Counted from the stretch's first letter, positions 18,373-27,510 are shown. The stretch: 64,000 nt of DNA from Alcaligenaceae bacterium (GCA_013416445.1 JACCER010000009.1:62001-126000); one strand, 5' to 3'. Notes: generated from the sequence alone by a model not told the origin. Made by a program: numbers and translations.

Positions 18373-19548
18373 TTAACGCCCACCATAAACCTCGTCGGTG
18401 GCAAGCAGGATATCTACGGGCGGATCAAACCCTATTATCCGGGCGGTGGCCAGGTTTAGGGCTATTTTGGGTGGGTCTATCCATAGCTGGCTAAGCTGAC
18501 GCGGCTTGGCGCCGTGAAAAATACGGGCCATGGTTTCGGCGTGAAATAAGCCCAAATAGGAAATATCGGCCTGCGCCAGACTAAGCAATATGCCTTGCTC
18601 GACTTCTTTTGATCCGGCCATGGAAAAACTGGGGATCTTGGCTTTTTCCAGCATGCGGGTGATATCAGGCACAGATTGGCTGGTTACCCCACGGTGCGAA
18701 GTAACGTAAACCGCGTCAACATGCTCGGTGGCGAGTTTTTGGTAGCAGCCCAGTGCATTGGCCACCGCCGTTTCGGTGCTTACGCTGCTGGAAGGTGCGT
18801 TGCAGCCAACAATACGAAAGCCCAGTTCGCGGCTGACTTGTTCGGCGGCCGCAACGCCTGCATAAGTGCGGCCTGCCACGCTGTCTTCATAGACTAGGCC
18901 CAGGGTCTTGAATGGCACAATTTCATGGAACAGACGCAGTTGGCGCTGGTAGCGTTCGGGCTCGACCCGTACGTGCAGCAGGTCACGGCCGCTGTCTTGC
19001 GCGCTATCGGCGATGCCGGCTGCTACGGCATCGCTGGTGGAGCCAACCACGGTGGGAATAGGCGGCCCGAGTGCGCGCATATCTTGCCCTGCCCAAGTTC
19101 CCATGGCTATCATCAGATCAAGATCACCTTTGTCTTTGATGCGCTGGGCAATGGCGGCGCGCATGGGTTCGCGTTGGCTGGCGTCGAAATTGCCTGGCTG
19201 CCAATAGGCGTTGGCTACGAAATCAAGCTGCTTGCTGGTGATATTGGCTGATAGCCATAGCCACAGGTCGTGCCCGGAAAGCGTTTGCGGCCTGTCACTG
19301 TTAAAGCGCAGCCAGCCCAGGCTTTGCAAGCCATCGGCGATTTCCCCCAGGGTGAGCGGGTAGTCGGCGTAATCGCCGCTTTCTACATAGCCTATACGCC
19401 ATTTGCCGCCGTCGGGTTTATTGATGGGACTAGTGGCAAAAACCTGCGAGGCTGGTAACGGTGCGTTGTTTGTGGCTTGGGCCAGCAGCGCAGGGGAAGT
19501 AAGCAGGCTGGTAGCGGCCAGTATGGCCAGCAATAAATAACGGATCAT
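18373..19548 (-). CDS. Periplasmic binding protein, ABC_sub_bind family (orphan, sensor-linked)
   Basis: 391 residues. A Sec signal peptide (YLLLAILAATSLLTSPALLAQA) leads into a type-1 periplasmic-binding fold of the ABC_sub_bind family (WRIGYVESGDYADYP, LDLMIAMGTWAGQDM, FKTLGLVYEDSVAGRTYAGV, VDAVYVTSH). No ABC permease or ATPase gene is adjacent. Its ATG overlaps the stop of the SpoIIE phosphatase gene by four bases, so both are made from one message. The simplest reading is that it binds a ligand and either feeds the periplasmic sensor part of the phosphatase or marks the signal. That role is inference from coupling; the ligand is unknown. Confidence 0.82.
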   Translation of the reverse strand: MIRYLLLAILAATSLLTSPALLAQATNNAPLPASQVFATSPINKPDGGKWRIGYVESGDYADYPLTLGEIADGLQSLGWLRFNSDRPQTLSGHDLWLWLSANITSKQLDFVANAYWQPGNFDASQREPMRAAIAQRIKDKGDLDLMIAMGTWAGQDMRALGPPIPTVVGSTSDAVAAGIADSAQDSGRDLLHVRVEPERYQRQLRLFHEIVPFKTLGLVYEDSVAGRTYAGVAAAEQVSRELGFRIVGCNAPSSSVSTETAVANALGCYQKLATEHVDAVYVTSHRGVTSQSVPDITRMLEKAKIPSFSMAGSKEVEQGILLSLAQADISYLGLFHAETMARIFHGAKPRQLSQLWIDPPKIALNLATARIIGFDPPVDILLATDEVYGGR

Positions 19549-21620
19549 GGTGTAGCCCTTTTTGCTGCAATCAGGGTGATGTCATCGGATTGCTCGGTTT
19601 GCAAAACGAATTCATGCAGGTCTTGCAGTAACGAGTCGGCCAGTGATTTGGCGCTGGCCGATTGCAGGCCGGCCAGCCGCTTGTACAGGCGCTCTTCGTT
19701 GTAAAGCGAGCCATCGGGGCCGACGGCTTCGGTGACGCCATCGGTGTAGCCTATGAGTATTTCACCCGGCGCCAGTTGTGTAGAGAATTTTTTATATGCC
19801 AGGCCTTCTTGCACGCCACAAGCGGGGCCGCTGCGCCCTTCCAGCAGATGTAATTGGCCATCGGGCCGCACTATGCAAGGTGCCGGATGGCCACCATTGG
19901 CCCAATCCAGAGCGCCAGTGTCCAGGTCCAGCACCCCCAGCACCAGGGTGACGAACATCATGTTGGGGTTGTTTTCAGACAGGCGGTTGTTGACCCTTTC
20001 CATGAGCAGGGCTGGGTCGGTTTCATCTTCGGCCGAGGCGCGTATCAGGGTGCGGGTAACCGCCATGAACAGGGCGGCCGGCACCCCTTTGTCAGAGACA
20101 TCGCCTATGGCAAAGCATAGGCGGCCATCGGGTAGCAGAAAATAGTCGTAAAGGTCGCCGCCGACTTCCTTGGCGGGAATCATGGTGGCGTACAGATCAA
20201 TTTTTTGCAGCACGGCAGAGGCCAGCGGAATAGGCAGTAAGCCCATTTGTATGTCGCGGGCGATATTCAGTTCGCTTTCAAAGCGTTCTCGGCTGGATGT
20301 CTCGCGCACCAGGCTGGCGATTTTTTCGCGTAGTTGTTGGTCCATGAAAATGAAGGTGGCGGCCAGGCGGCCCACTTCATCAGGTTGTTTGCTGGGCAAC
20401 CGCGTGATGTGTGCGGGAATGGGGCTGGCTGTGCTGAGGTCTTGCTCGGGCAGGGCGCGGGCGAAGTCGCTGAGCTGTTGCAGGGGCCGGGTAAGCCGCG
20501 CCGACCAGGCCCAGGCGATGGCCAGCGACACCAGCAATACCAGCAGAAACACCACTGCCAGGCGATTGCGAAGATTAGTGGCGGCGCTGGTCAGGTCTAG
20601 TGCAGGTACGGCCGCTACTATGGTCCAGCCCAAAGGTTTGAAATGCGCCGCGCTGATTTGCCATGGCCCGTTGCCCCGAACAGGGTCGAAGCGCTGGGTG
20701 ATGACATTGCCGTTGGCGGGTGTTGCCCCTAGCAACTGGCGCAATGTTTGTTTGCCCGTGCTGTCTTGTGTGTCGAGCAGGCCAGCGTGTTCGGGGGGCA
20801 GTGGCGACAATAGTGTATTGTCACTTCTGACGATGAAAGCAAAGCCTGACTTGGCCAGCCGCAGAGATTTCAATACATCGCCTATGGACGTTTCCATGTC
20901 TTTGCGGCGCTGATCGAACTGGGTCACGATGCCGCGTGCGTTGTCGGTAATGGCAAAGGTCCAGTCCCAAGGCGCGAAATAGCCAAAATAGGCGTAGCGC
21001 AATTCGCTTTCTTCGCTTTCGCCGGGCGTGGGCCAGCGGTAAATGGCGAAGCTGTGGCCGGTGGTGCGCGCCTCTTGGTAGGCCGAGGCAGCCAGTTTAT
21101 GACCTTTGAAATCGTTGATTGCAGATAAGTCCATGCCCAGCATCGCGGGCCTGCCGCTGGCAATGGCGACCAGGTTGCGGTTGAAAATGAAACCGTAGCG
21201 TTCTTTGCTGGTGGGTAAGGTGTTGACCCAGGTGCGCGCCAGTTCTTGAGCGGCAGCGGTGCTTAGCGTGCCGTCGCTGACTTGCTTGGCATATATGCCT
21301 AGTACGGACTCAACGGTGGCGCCAAGTTGCACCAACTGGCTGCGTGCGCTGCGTACGGCGGAGATTTTATCAGTCAGCAGACCGCCCCAGCGAGCTTCGC
21401 TGTCGGTGATCAGCAGGTTCAGCACGTTGCTTACCGCGACCTCTTCGCTGTTAACGACGGTGCGGGTGACATCACGCTGCGTAACCAGCATGACAACCAC
21501 GGCGCCCATCAGCAGCGTAAGCCCAACCAATAGAAAAATTTTGCTGCGTAGCGAGGTCAAACGCATAAATGCATGCTCTGTAAGAGGGGACGATGCGTCG
21601 GAAACGGCGCGGGATGGCAT
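19545..21620 (-). CDS. Membrane sensor SpoIIE/PP2C-type serine phosphatase (Cache-like sensor, HAMP)
   Basis: 691 residues. Transmembrane helix 1 lies at about 27-47. A periplasmic Cache-like region (about 50-350) contains an internally similar pair of halves (KERYGFIFNRNLVAIASG, KSGFAFIVRSDNTLLSP; FAPWDWTFAI, FKPLGWTIVA). Helix 2 lies at 354-374, a HAMP at 375-430, and a PP2C/SpoIIE catalytic domain at about 455-685 with metal-ligand motifs KEVGGDLYDYF, AIGDVSDKGVPAALFM and YTDGVTEA. Such enzymes dephosphorylate STAS anti-anti-sigma proteins. The matching STAS gene and an RsbW-like kinase are both nearby. ATG 21566 (MRLTSLRSK) is an alternative start. It is divergent from the MFS-sensor gene across 58 bases. 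Confidence 0.88.
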   Translation of the reverse strand: MPSRAVSDASSPLTEHAFMRLTSLRSKIFLLVGLTLLMGAVVVMLVTQRDVTRTVVNSEEVAVSNVLNLLITDSEARWGGLLTDKISAVRSARSQLVQLGATVESVLGIYAKQVSDGTLSTAAAQELARTWVNTLPTSKERYGFIFNRNLVAIASGRPAMLGMDLSAINDFKGHKLAASAYQEARTTGHSFAIYRWPTPGESEESELRYAYFGYFAPWDWTFAITDNARGIVTQFDQRRKDMETSIGDVLKSLRLAKSGFAFIVRSDNTLLSPLPPEHAGLLDTQDSTGKQTLRQLLGATPANGNVITQRFDPVRGNGPWQISAAHFKPLGWTIVAAVPALDLTSAATNLRNRLAVVFLLVLLVSLAIAWAWSARLTRPLQQLSDFARALPEQDLSTASPIPAHITRLPSKQPDEVGRLAATFIFMDQQLREKIASLVRETSSRERFESELNIARDIQMGLLPIPLASAVLQKIDLYATMIPAKEVGGDLYDYFLLPDGRLCFAIGDVSDKGVPAALFMAVTRTLIRASAEDETDPALLMERVNNRLSENNPNMMFVTLVLGVLDLDTGALDWANGGHPAPCIVRPDGQLHLLEGRSGPACGVQEGLAYKKFSTQLAPGEILIGYTDGVTEAVGPDGSLYNEERLYKRLAGLQSASAKSLADSLLQDLHEFVLQTEQSDDITLIAAKRATP

Positions 21621-21678
21621 ACTTTTGTTTGGAATTGTAAATTACTATTGCGCTTGGGGCATTACATGGCATGAGTAT

Positions 21679-24165
21679 ATGAATAGCAAGCCGATGGCAC
21701 AGAGTATGAAACGGCGGCGGCCAGTGCGCGATATTTTACTGGCCTGCATGCTGGTGCTGTTGCTTGCCCAGGGGCTGATCGGTGCCTTAAGCCTGTCGGC
21801 CCTGAATCGCCTGATCACCGATAACACGGCCGAGCGGGTCGAACTGATGGCGCGCCAGACATCAAATCATATCCAGACCGGGCTTGCCTTGGGCAAGCCT
21901 TTGGGGCAGTTCTTTGGCTTGTCGCACTTGCTTGATGATCTGGCCAGCCGTGTGCCCGATATGCTGGGGGCCAGTGTGGTGCTGGCTGATGGCCGGGTGG
22001 TGGCTGCGGTAGGGCAGGCGCCGCAAACCGCGTCTTTGCTGAATGATTTGCTGGCCGAGCGGGGGCACTCTATGGGCTCGGTCTTGCCGCTGGCGTCACG
22101 CACGGCGCAACACCGCGATGACGCTGGGTTACAGCTTGCGCTGCCGCTAGAGCTGGCCGGCAGCGGCATCACGGGCGCGCTAGTCTTGCAAGTGCGTCCT
22201 CAGGGGTTGGGGCAAAGCGCGTTATTGGCAGATAGTCTTGAAATGCTTGCACTGACGACTTTGGGCGCAGCTTTGTTGCTGCTATTTGTCTTTCGCTATG
22301 TTTTCCCTTTGCATCGTCTGGCAGCCGCAGGCAAGGCCAGAATGGCAGCACCCTTGCTGATCTTGCTGCTGGCGCAAGGTGTATACGCCGCACATACGAC
22401 CCTGAGCTTTCGTGATGTATGGGTGGGCGTCACCCGCGAGAACTCCCGCATGCTGGGCGAAGGTTTGCAGCGCGACCTGGATCGCGTGCTGGGCTATGGC
22501 ATTGCCCCCGAACATTTACGCGGTGTCGAACAGCCTATGGCACGGCTGGCAAAGTCATTTCCCCTGATCCGCGAGCTGCGTTTACGCGATGCCCAGGGCC
22601 ACGTGCTGGTGAGGGCCGATGCGAGCGGGGCGCTGGCCGGATCAGGAGCAAGCAATGCGGATGCCGACGGGGAATTGATTTTCCCCTTGCGTGGCCAGCC
22701 TGATGGCCCCGTGCTGGCCAGCGTGGCCTTGATACTGGATCAGGGTTTGATCGATGCCGGTGTACGGGCGCGTATTATGGATGCCGTCACGGTGGCTGTC
22801 GTGGCGTTAGTGGCGGCTGTTGAACTTTTGTTGTTGCTGACCTTGCTGATGGACCGGGCTTTTTCGGTGCGCCAGCAAACCGCTGACGGCGAACCTCGCG
22901 GGCTGGATGACCAGTCTGGCGTGGGGCAAGTGGTGCGCCCCATCATGTTTGGCTTTTTATTTGCGCTGGCCCTGCCATTAAGTTTTTTGCCGATATTTGC
23001 GCGCACTTTGCTGCCAGACGGCGGGGCGGGGCAGGGGGCGGAATTTTTAATTGCCTTGCCTATCGCTGCTGAAATGGGCTGCGGCCTGATCACCGCCTTG
23101 CTGGCCGGCAAGCTGACTGATCGCCGTGGGTGGCAGACGCCGGTGTTGGCAGGGTTGCTGGTGTCAGTGCTGGGCAACCTGGCCTGCGCCGGGGCCGACA
23201 CGCTGATTACATTTACTCTGGCACGAGGCTTGGTCGGGCTGGGCTATGGGCTGACCTGGATGGGCTTGCAGGGGTTTATCGTAACGCGCAGCCCTGCCGT
23301 CTATCGTGGCCGTAATATGGCTACAGTGATCGCCGGTTTGTTTGCGGGGCATTTATCGGGTGCGGCGGTAGGGGCCATGCTGATGCAGCAACTGGGGTTT
23401 GCCGCAGTCTTTTTCATAGGTGCGGGCTTGTTGCTGCTGCCGGCTGTGGGCGTACTGACCTTGATGTGGCCTTATCGTCAAGTAATGGTGTTTGCGCCGA
23501 CTGCGGCACACACCGTCGCCGCGCTCAGGGCCAAGGCCAAGCCCCGGGCGGCATTGCGCCAATTGCTGCTGACACGCGATTTCGGCATGCTGCTGGCGGG
23601 TTGCGTGATTCCGTTTTCAATTGCTCAGGTTGGTTTGCTGACCTATGCGCTACCGCTATATCTGGAATCGTATGGCGCCACGGCGGCCAGCGTCGGGCGT
23701 GTCTTGATGCTGTATGGTTTGTTTGTGATTTATGTAGGGCCTTATATGGGCCGGGTGACTGATCGCAGCCCAAGCAAGAAAGCGTGGATAGTGGCTGGCG
23801 GATTGATAGGCAGTGTGGGCATGCTTAGCCTGTATTTCGCTAATGGCATGCTGGCTGCGGCGTTTGCTGTGGTGTTGCTGGCCTTGGCCAGCTGTTTTGC
23901 CGGAGGCGCTCAGGCTGCTTATATGTTGGGTCTTGACCATGTTCAGGATTACGGGGCTGCTGGCGCAACCAGCGTCATGCGGGCGGCTGATAAATTCGGT
24001 CAGATGCTCGGCCCCCTGATGGTAGGAGGCCTGTTTGCGTCGGTAGGTATTTCTGGGGGGCTGGCGGTTACCGGCGGTATTTATCTATTTGCCACCCTGG
24101 CTTTCCTGATGCTGGCGCCTGGCTTCAGGCAGCGAGTACAGCCAAACGAGGCACCTGGGCAGTAA
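21679..24165 (+). CDS. MFS transporter with two N-terminal periplasmic sensor-like segments
   Basis: About 829 residues from ATG 21679 (ATG 21694 and 21706 are alternatives; the frame is open further upstream but would cross the divergent phosphatase gene). Layout: helix 1 at 19-39; a first periplasmic segment at 40-187 (ending GITGALVLQVRP, like a Cache/CHASE-type domain); helix at 188-210; helix at 223-240; a second periplasmic segment at 241-367 (IRELRLRDAQGHVLVR, LASVALILDQGLI); helix at 368-391; then a 12-helix major facilitator core at about 420-820 (AGKLTDRRGWQTPV, LVGLGYGLTWMGLQGF, GPYMGRVTDRSPSKKAW). Ordinary MFS carriers are 400-500 residues, so this is a sensor-transporter fusion. 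Its 3' end overlaps the 3' end of alr by 41 bases. Substrate unknown. Confidence 0.82.
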   Translation: MNSKPMAQSMKRRRPVRDILLACMLVLLLAQGLIGALSLSALNRLITDNTAERVELMARQTSNHIQTGLALGKPLGQFFGLSHLLDDLASRVPDMLGASVVLADGRVVAAVGQAPQTASLLNDLLAERGHSMGSVLPLASRTAQHRDDAGLQLALPLELAGSGITGALVLQVRPQGLGQSALLADSLEMLALTTLGAALLLLFVFRYVFPLHRLAAAGKARMAAPLLILLLAQGVYAAHTTLSFRDVWVGVTRENSRMLGEGLQRDLDRVLGYGIAPEHLRGVEQPMARLAKSFPLIRELRLRDAQGHVLVRADASGALAGSGASNADADGELIFPLRGQPDGPVLASVALILDQGLIDAGVRARIMDAVTVAVVALVAAVELLLLLTLLMDRAFSVRQQTADGEPRGLDDQSGVGQVVRPIMFGFLFALALPLSFLPIFARTLLPDGGAGQGAEFLIALPIAAEMGCGLITALLAGKLTDRRGWQTPVLAGLLVSVLGNLACAGADTLITFTLARGLVGLGYGLTWMGLQGFIVTRSPAVYRGRNMATVIAGLFAGHLSGAAVGAMLMQQLGFAAVFFIGAGLLLLPAVGVLTLMWPYRQVMVFAPTAAHTVAALRAKAKPRAALRQLLLTRDFGMLLAGCVIPFSIAQVGLLTYALPLYLESYGATAASVGRVLMLYGLFVIYVGPYMGRVTDRSPSKKAWIVAGGLIGSVGMLSLYFANGMLAAAFAVVLLALASCFAGGAQAAYMLGLDHVQDYGAAGATSVMRAADKFGQMLGPLMVGGLFASVGISGGLAVTGGIYLFATLAFLMLAPGFRQRVQPNEAPGQ

Positions 24166-25258
24166 GGCCGGTTAATAATTGCGCAGCTATGGTGCCGGCT
24201 GACTGCGCAATGCTTTCTATGGGCAGTTGGTGGCTGCCCCATAATGTGGCCTGATGGCCAGGTCCAATATCTGGGTAATTGCTGATATCTATGGCCAGAC
24301 TATCCATAGACACTCGGCCCACTATGCTGGCAGGGCCGCCAGGGACCCATACAGGGCAGCCTGTGGGGGCGCTGCGTGGATAGCCGTCGGCATAGCCGCA
24401 ATGTACCAGGCCTATACGCACAGGGCGGTCGGCAATGAAGGTACTGCTGTAGCCAACGCGGTCGCCCGCTTGCAGGTGTTGAATGCTGTATATCGGCGCC
24501 TGCAGCAGCATGGCTGGCTGCAGCCCCAATTCGATCCCGGTAATGCCGGCCAGCGGGCTGGCGCCATACAGGGCCAGGCCCGAGCGCAACCAACTGGTAT
24601 GGGCAGCGGCCACTGGCGATGTCAGCAAGGACGCTGAGTTTTCTGTGCAGACCAAGCCAGGCAGGCTTGCTGTCAATTGGGTGAATTGCTGCCGCTCGTC
24701 AGCCTGTAATTCAGGGTCTTCGGCATTGGCATAGTGCTGAAAGTGCCCAATAGCCGATAAGCGCCCTGCGGCCAGCAAAGCTTGTAGCCTGGTATAAGCG
24801 GGCCTGTAATTGGCGGCAAGCAAGCCGGCATGATGCAGTTGACCGGCAAAGCGCAGCCATGCATGCGGCTTGCCGCTACCCGACAGGTTTTCCAGTTGTT
24901 CGATTTGCCCGCTATGGTTGATAGCCAAGTGCAAAGGATATAGGGTCGGGTCGTTTAATTCGCTACTGGTAAACGTGTCATCCATGACCAGCACAGGCCC
25001 GGTCCACCCCAGAGCGCGGCAGCGGTAGGCCTCGGGCAGGGACAGCACGGCCAGGCCATCAGCGTCCTGCAGCCCGGGTAAAACGTGCTCTAGGCCGTGG
25101 CCGTAGGCATTGGCCTTTACCACTGCCCATATTGGCGGCTTATGGCCGGGTGCGGCTGCGCTGATGCGCTGGCGCAGCGTTTGCAAATTATGTGCAATGG
25201 CCTGCGCGTTTATATAGGCGCAGGCCCGGTGCGGGTCTGGTTGAGCAGGCTGCAACAT
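24125..25258 (-). CDS. alr: Alanine racemase
   Basis: 377 residues. PLP lysine K48 lies in AVVKANAYGHGLEHVLP. The second catalytic region GDRVGYSSTF (tyrosine) and GLVHCGYADGYPR, VSMDSLAIDIS and LWGSHQLPIESIA are all present. It interconverts L- and D-alanine for peptidoglycan, or for D-alanine catabolism if it is the dadX-type. It begins 3 bases after the RsbW-like gene and is the last gene of a permease/anti-sigma/alr operon. Its 3' end runs 41 bases antisense into the MFS-sensor gene. Whether this is the only racemase of the genome cannot be told here. Confidence 0.95.
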   Translation of the reverse strand: MLQPAQPDPHRACAYINAQAIAHNLQTLRQRISAAAPGHKPPIWAVVKANAYGHGLEHVLPGLQDADGLAVLSLPEAYRCRALGWTGPVLVMDDTFTSSELNDPTLYPLHLAINHSGQIEQLENLSGSGKPHAWLRFAGQLHHAGLLAANYRPAYTRLQALLAAGRLSAIGHFQHYANAEDPELQADERQQFTQLTASLPGLVCTENSASLLTSPVAAAHTSWLRSGLALYGASPLAGITGIELGLQPAMLLQAPIYSIQHLQAGDRVGYSSTFIADRPVRIGLVHCGYADGYPRSAPTGCPVWVPGGPASIVGRVSMDSLAIDISNYPDIGPGHQATLWGSHQLPIESIAQSAGTIAAQLLTGLTAQVPRLAVLAA

Positions 25259-25261
25259 GGT

Positions 25262-25711
25262 TTAGGCGGCGCCAGGCTCAGGGGCGGCTATCAGGCGTAA
25301 CTGGTTTTGTCCGTTGCTGCGCCGGTACTGGATGTCTTGCAGGTAATGCCGCATCAGGCGCAGCCCATGGCCGCCAAGCTTGGTGTCGTCCAGTGTGGCC
25401 GCAAGTGGCGCCGGCTGGTTTTGCGTGGGGTCGAAAGGCGTGCCGTTGTCAATGATATTCAGCGTCAGCAGTGTACCGTCGGCTTGGACTGATACCTTTA
25501 TGTGCGCTTGCTCGTTGTTTGGGGCCGAATTTTGAAAGGCGTACATGACGATATTGGTCAGGGCCTCGTCCAGGCATAGCCCCAGCTTGAAAGCCATGCG
25601 TGGCGCCCATTGCTGTTGTTCGGCAAGCGCTTCCAGCCAGGCCTGCGCCTGGGGTATGGCTTGCGGCCCAGGGGATAACGACAGGGTGGCAAGGGTGATC
25701 ATTGCGCTCAT
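25262..25711 (-). CDS. RsbW-like anti-sigma factor / serine kinase (HATPase_c_2)
   Basis: 149 residues of a stand-alone GHKL ATPase. The N-box is CLDEALTNIVMYAF (about 46-59), the G1 box DNGTPFDP, and the G2 box LGGHGLRLMRHYLQDI, followed by the closing strand NQLRLI. There is no histidine-phosphorylation domain, so it belongs with RsbW/SpoIIAB/BtrW kinases that bind a sigma factor and phosphorylate a STAS partner. It starts 8 bases after the permease stop and ends 3 bases before alr. No sigma factor gene is visible in the window, so the controlled target is unknown and may not be a sigma factor. Confidence 0.88.
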   Translation of the reverse strand: MSAMITLATLSLSPGPQAIPQAQAWLEALAEQQQWAPRMAFKLGLCLDEALTNIVMYAFQNSAPNNEQAHIKVSVQADGTLLTLNIIDNGTPFDPTQNQPAPLAATLDDTKLGGHGLRLMRHYLQDIQYRRSNGQNQLRLIAAPEPGAA

Positions 25712-25719
25712 AAAAGGGG

Positions 25720-27495
25720 CTAATGCTCGAAGTGTAACCGCAGGTACGAGTGATCGCCCTGGGTGCCGCTGCTGAGCTTGTCGGCCAGGCGCTTAAGCAA
25801 AGTGTGGGATACACCTGATAGCGCCTGGTCTAGCGCCGTGGTGAACGCATCGTCGTCAATGTCGAGCAAATTGGCAGGTGACGAAGTGCGGTCGGCGTCA
25901 AATACCAGTGCCGGCCCGTGGTATAGCAGTTCGATGTTGAGGTTGAATTCGTCGAAGTGGCCGCGTATTTCAAAGAGTTTACGTTCGGCTCCGCTGGCTT
26001 GTATGGCCTCGCTGGCTTCCAAGGCGGCTTGAGCCGCGCGGCGTACCGCATCACGGCGCGCGCTCCAGATGGCGCCTTGGCTTTCCACAAAATCAACGAC
26101 TTGCTGCGTTAACGGTAGGCTGCCGCTAGTGGTATCCAGCGTACATGCTGCGCGTTGTGAAATGCCCAGGCGAAACAGCATGTTCAGCACGATGGCGGCG
26201 AAACCTGCAACGATAATGCCATTTGTGGTTAAAAACTGGATGGATTCGGGGGCCAGCAAGGCAATATCGGGCATGAGCATGACGCCTAGTCCGGCCACGA
26301 AGGCCAGGCCAACCATGAAGATGCCGCGTGAGTCGAGAGCGCGTGACGCAATCAGTTCTATGCCTGACACGACCAGGTAAGCAGCGGCGTAGATTTCAAC
26401 AGCACCGATTACGGCGGTGGGTATCAGCGTTAAAGCCAGCGACACTTGGGGCAGAAAAGCGAACAGCATGAGCACGGCGGCGGTTGCCAGGCCTATATAG
26501 CGCGATGTGGAGCGACTGATATGGCACAGAGCGAGATTGGCTGATGATGTGGCGCTGGGATAGGCGCCCAGCCAGGCGCCCAGTAAATTGCCCAGGGCGT
26601 TGGCCTTGATGCCGCCAGCCACCAGGCGCATGTCAGGCCGCTTCCAGTTGCTGTCCTCCATTTTATGCATCAGTACGATGGTGCCAAAGGTGTCTAGTTG
26701 GGTCATCAGAGCCAGTATGATCACCGCCAGCAACAGGCCTGGGTCAACCTGGAACACGGGAATGGGTATGCTGGGCAAGCCAAACACGGGGGTGTTGGCC
26801 AAGGCTGCCAGGCCGCCTAGCTGGCCTATGCCTGCGGCCAGCACCACCCCGGTGACCAAGCCGGCCAACAGCGCAAACAGCTTGATGCGTCGGCTGCCCC
26901 AAATGGACAAAGCCGTGATGACCGCCAACGCGCCTCCGCCTGCGAGCATGTCACCCGAGTTCAGGCCTGAACCTGGCTGGAAACCAGTCAAATGGGTGAC
27001 GGCAGGGGTGATTAGCGACAGCCCGGCTACGCAGACGACTACGCCCGCCACAGTAGGAGGCAGGAGGGGGCGCAGGCGTGGCACCAGGTAGCCTGCACCC
27101 AGCGCCGCCAGGCCATTGGCCAGCCCCAAGGCAACCAGACCGCCCAGGCCATATTTGGCGGCGGTCATGCCCACCAGTACGATCAGCAAGGGTGAGGGGA
27201 TATGCACTATTAGCATGCCTGAACCCAGCCGGCCGCCCCACGACTGAAAGAAGGTGGCCAGCGCCATGCCTATGATGGTGGCGGTGATCATGCTGCGTGT
27301 GTCGTCGGGGCTCAGGCCGGATATCTTGGCGGTGGCCAGCACATAGGCGATCAGGGCCAAGGCCGTTGCGGCGTGTTGCAGGGCCAGCCCGAACAGGACT
27401 ATGCCTGGGGGCTGTTCGGAAGCGGCATAAGCCAAGTCTGGCGGGCGTTGGAATACCGGTGTGGCGGGCAGTTGCATCTTTGAAAGAATGACCAT
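25720..27495 (-). CDS. NCS2-family (xanthine/uracil-type) permease with C-terminal ATPase-like extension
   Basis: 591 residues. The membrane part (about 25-440) is an NCS2/SLC23 nucleobase permease: GLALQHAATALALIAYVL, the conserved AYPSATSSANLALCHISRSTSRY segment near helix 10, and TNGIIVAGFAAIVLNMLF. The last 150 residues are soluble and not part of standard permeases: RRAAQAALEASEAI resembles an N-box helix, then EFNLNIELLYHGPALVF, and LKRLADKLSSGTQGDHSYLRLHFEH resembles the end of a GHKL ATPase fold. No clear G1 glycine box is seen, so ATP binding is doubtful. The gene starts an operon with the RsbW-like kinase and alr, suggesting the permease's tail takes part in the same signalling. Substrate class is by family. 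Confidence 0.82.
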   Translation of the reverse strand: MVILSKMQLPATPVFQRPPDLAYAASEQPPGIVLFGLALQHAATALALIAYVLATAKISGLSPDDTRSMITATIIGMALATFFQSWGGRLGSGMLIVHIPSPLLIVLVGMTAAKYGLGGLVALGLANGLAALGAGYLVPRLRPLLPPTVAGVVVCVAGLSLITPAVTHLTGFQPGSGLNSGDMLAGGGALAVITALSIWGSRRIKLFALLAGLVTGVVLAAGIGQLGGLAALANTPVFGLPSIPIPVFQVDPGLLLAVIILALMTQLDTFGTIVLMHKMEDSNWKRPDMRLVAGGIKANALGNLLGAWLGAYPSATSSANLALCHISRSTSRYIGLATAAVLMLFAFLPQVSLALTLIPTAVIGAVEIYAAAYLVVSGIELIASRALDSRGIFMVGLAFVAGLGVMLMPDIALLAPESIQFLTTNGIIVAGFAAIVLNMLFRLGISQRAACTLDTTSGSLPLTQQVVDFVESQGAIWSARRDAVRRAAQAALEASEAIQASGAERKLFEIRGHFDEFNLNIELLYHGPALVFDADRTSSPANLLDIDDDAFTTALDQALSGVSHTLLKRLADKLSSGTQGDHSYLRLHFEH

Positions 27496-27510
27496 GTCTC
27501 GTGATTTGCA

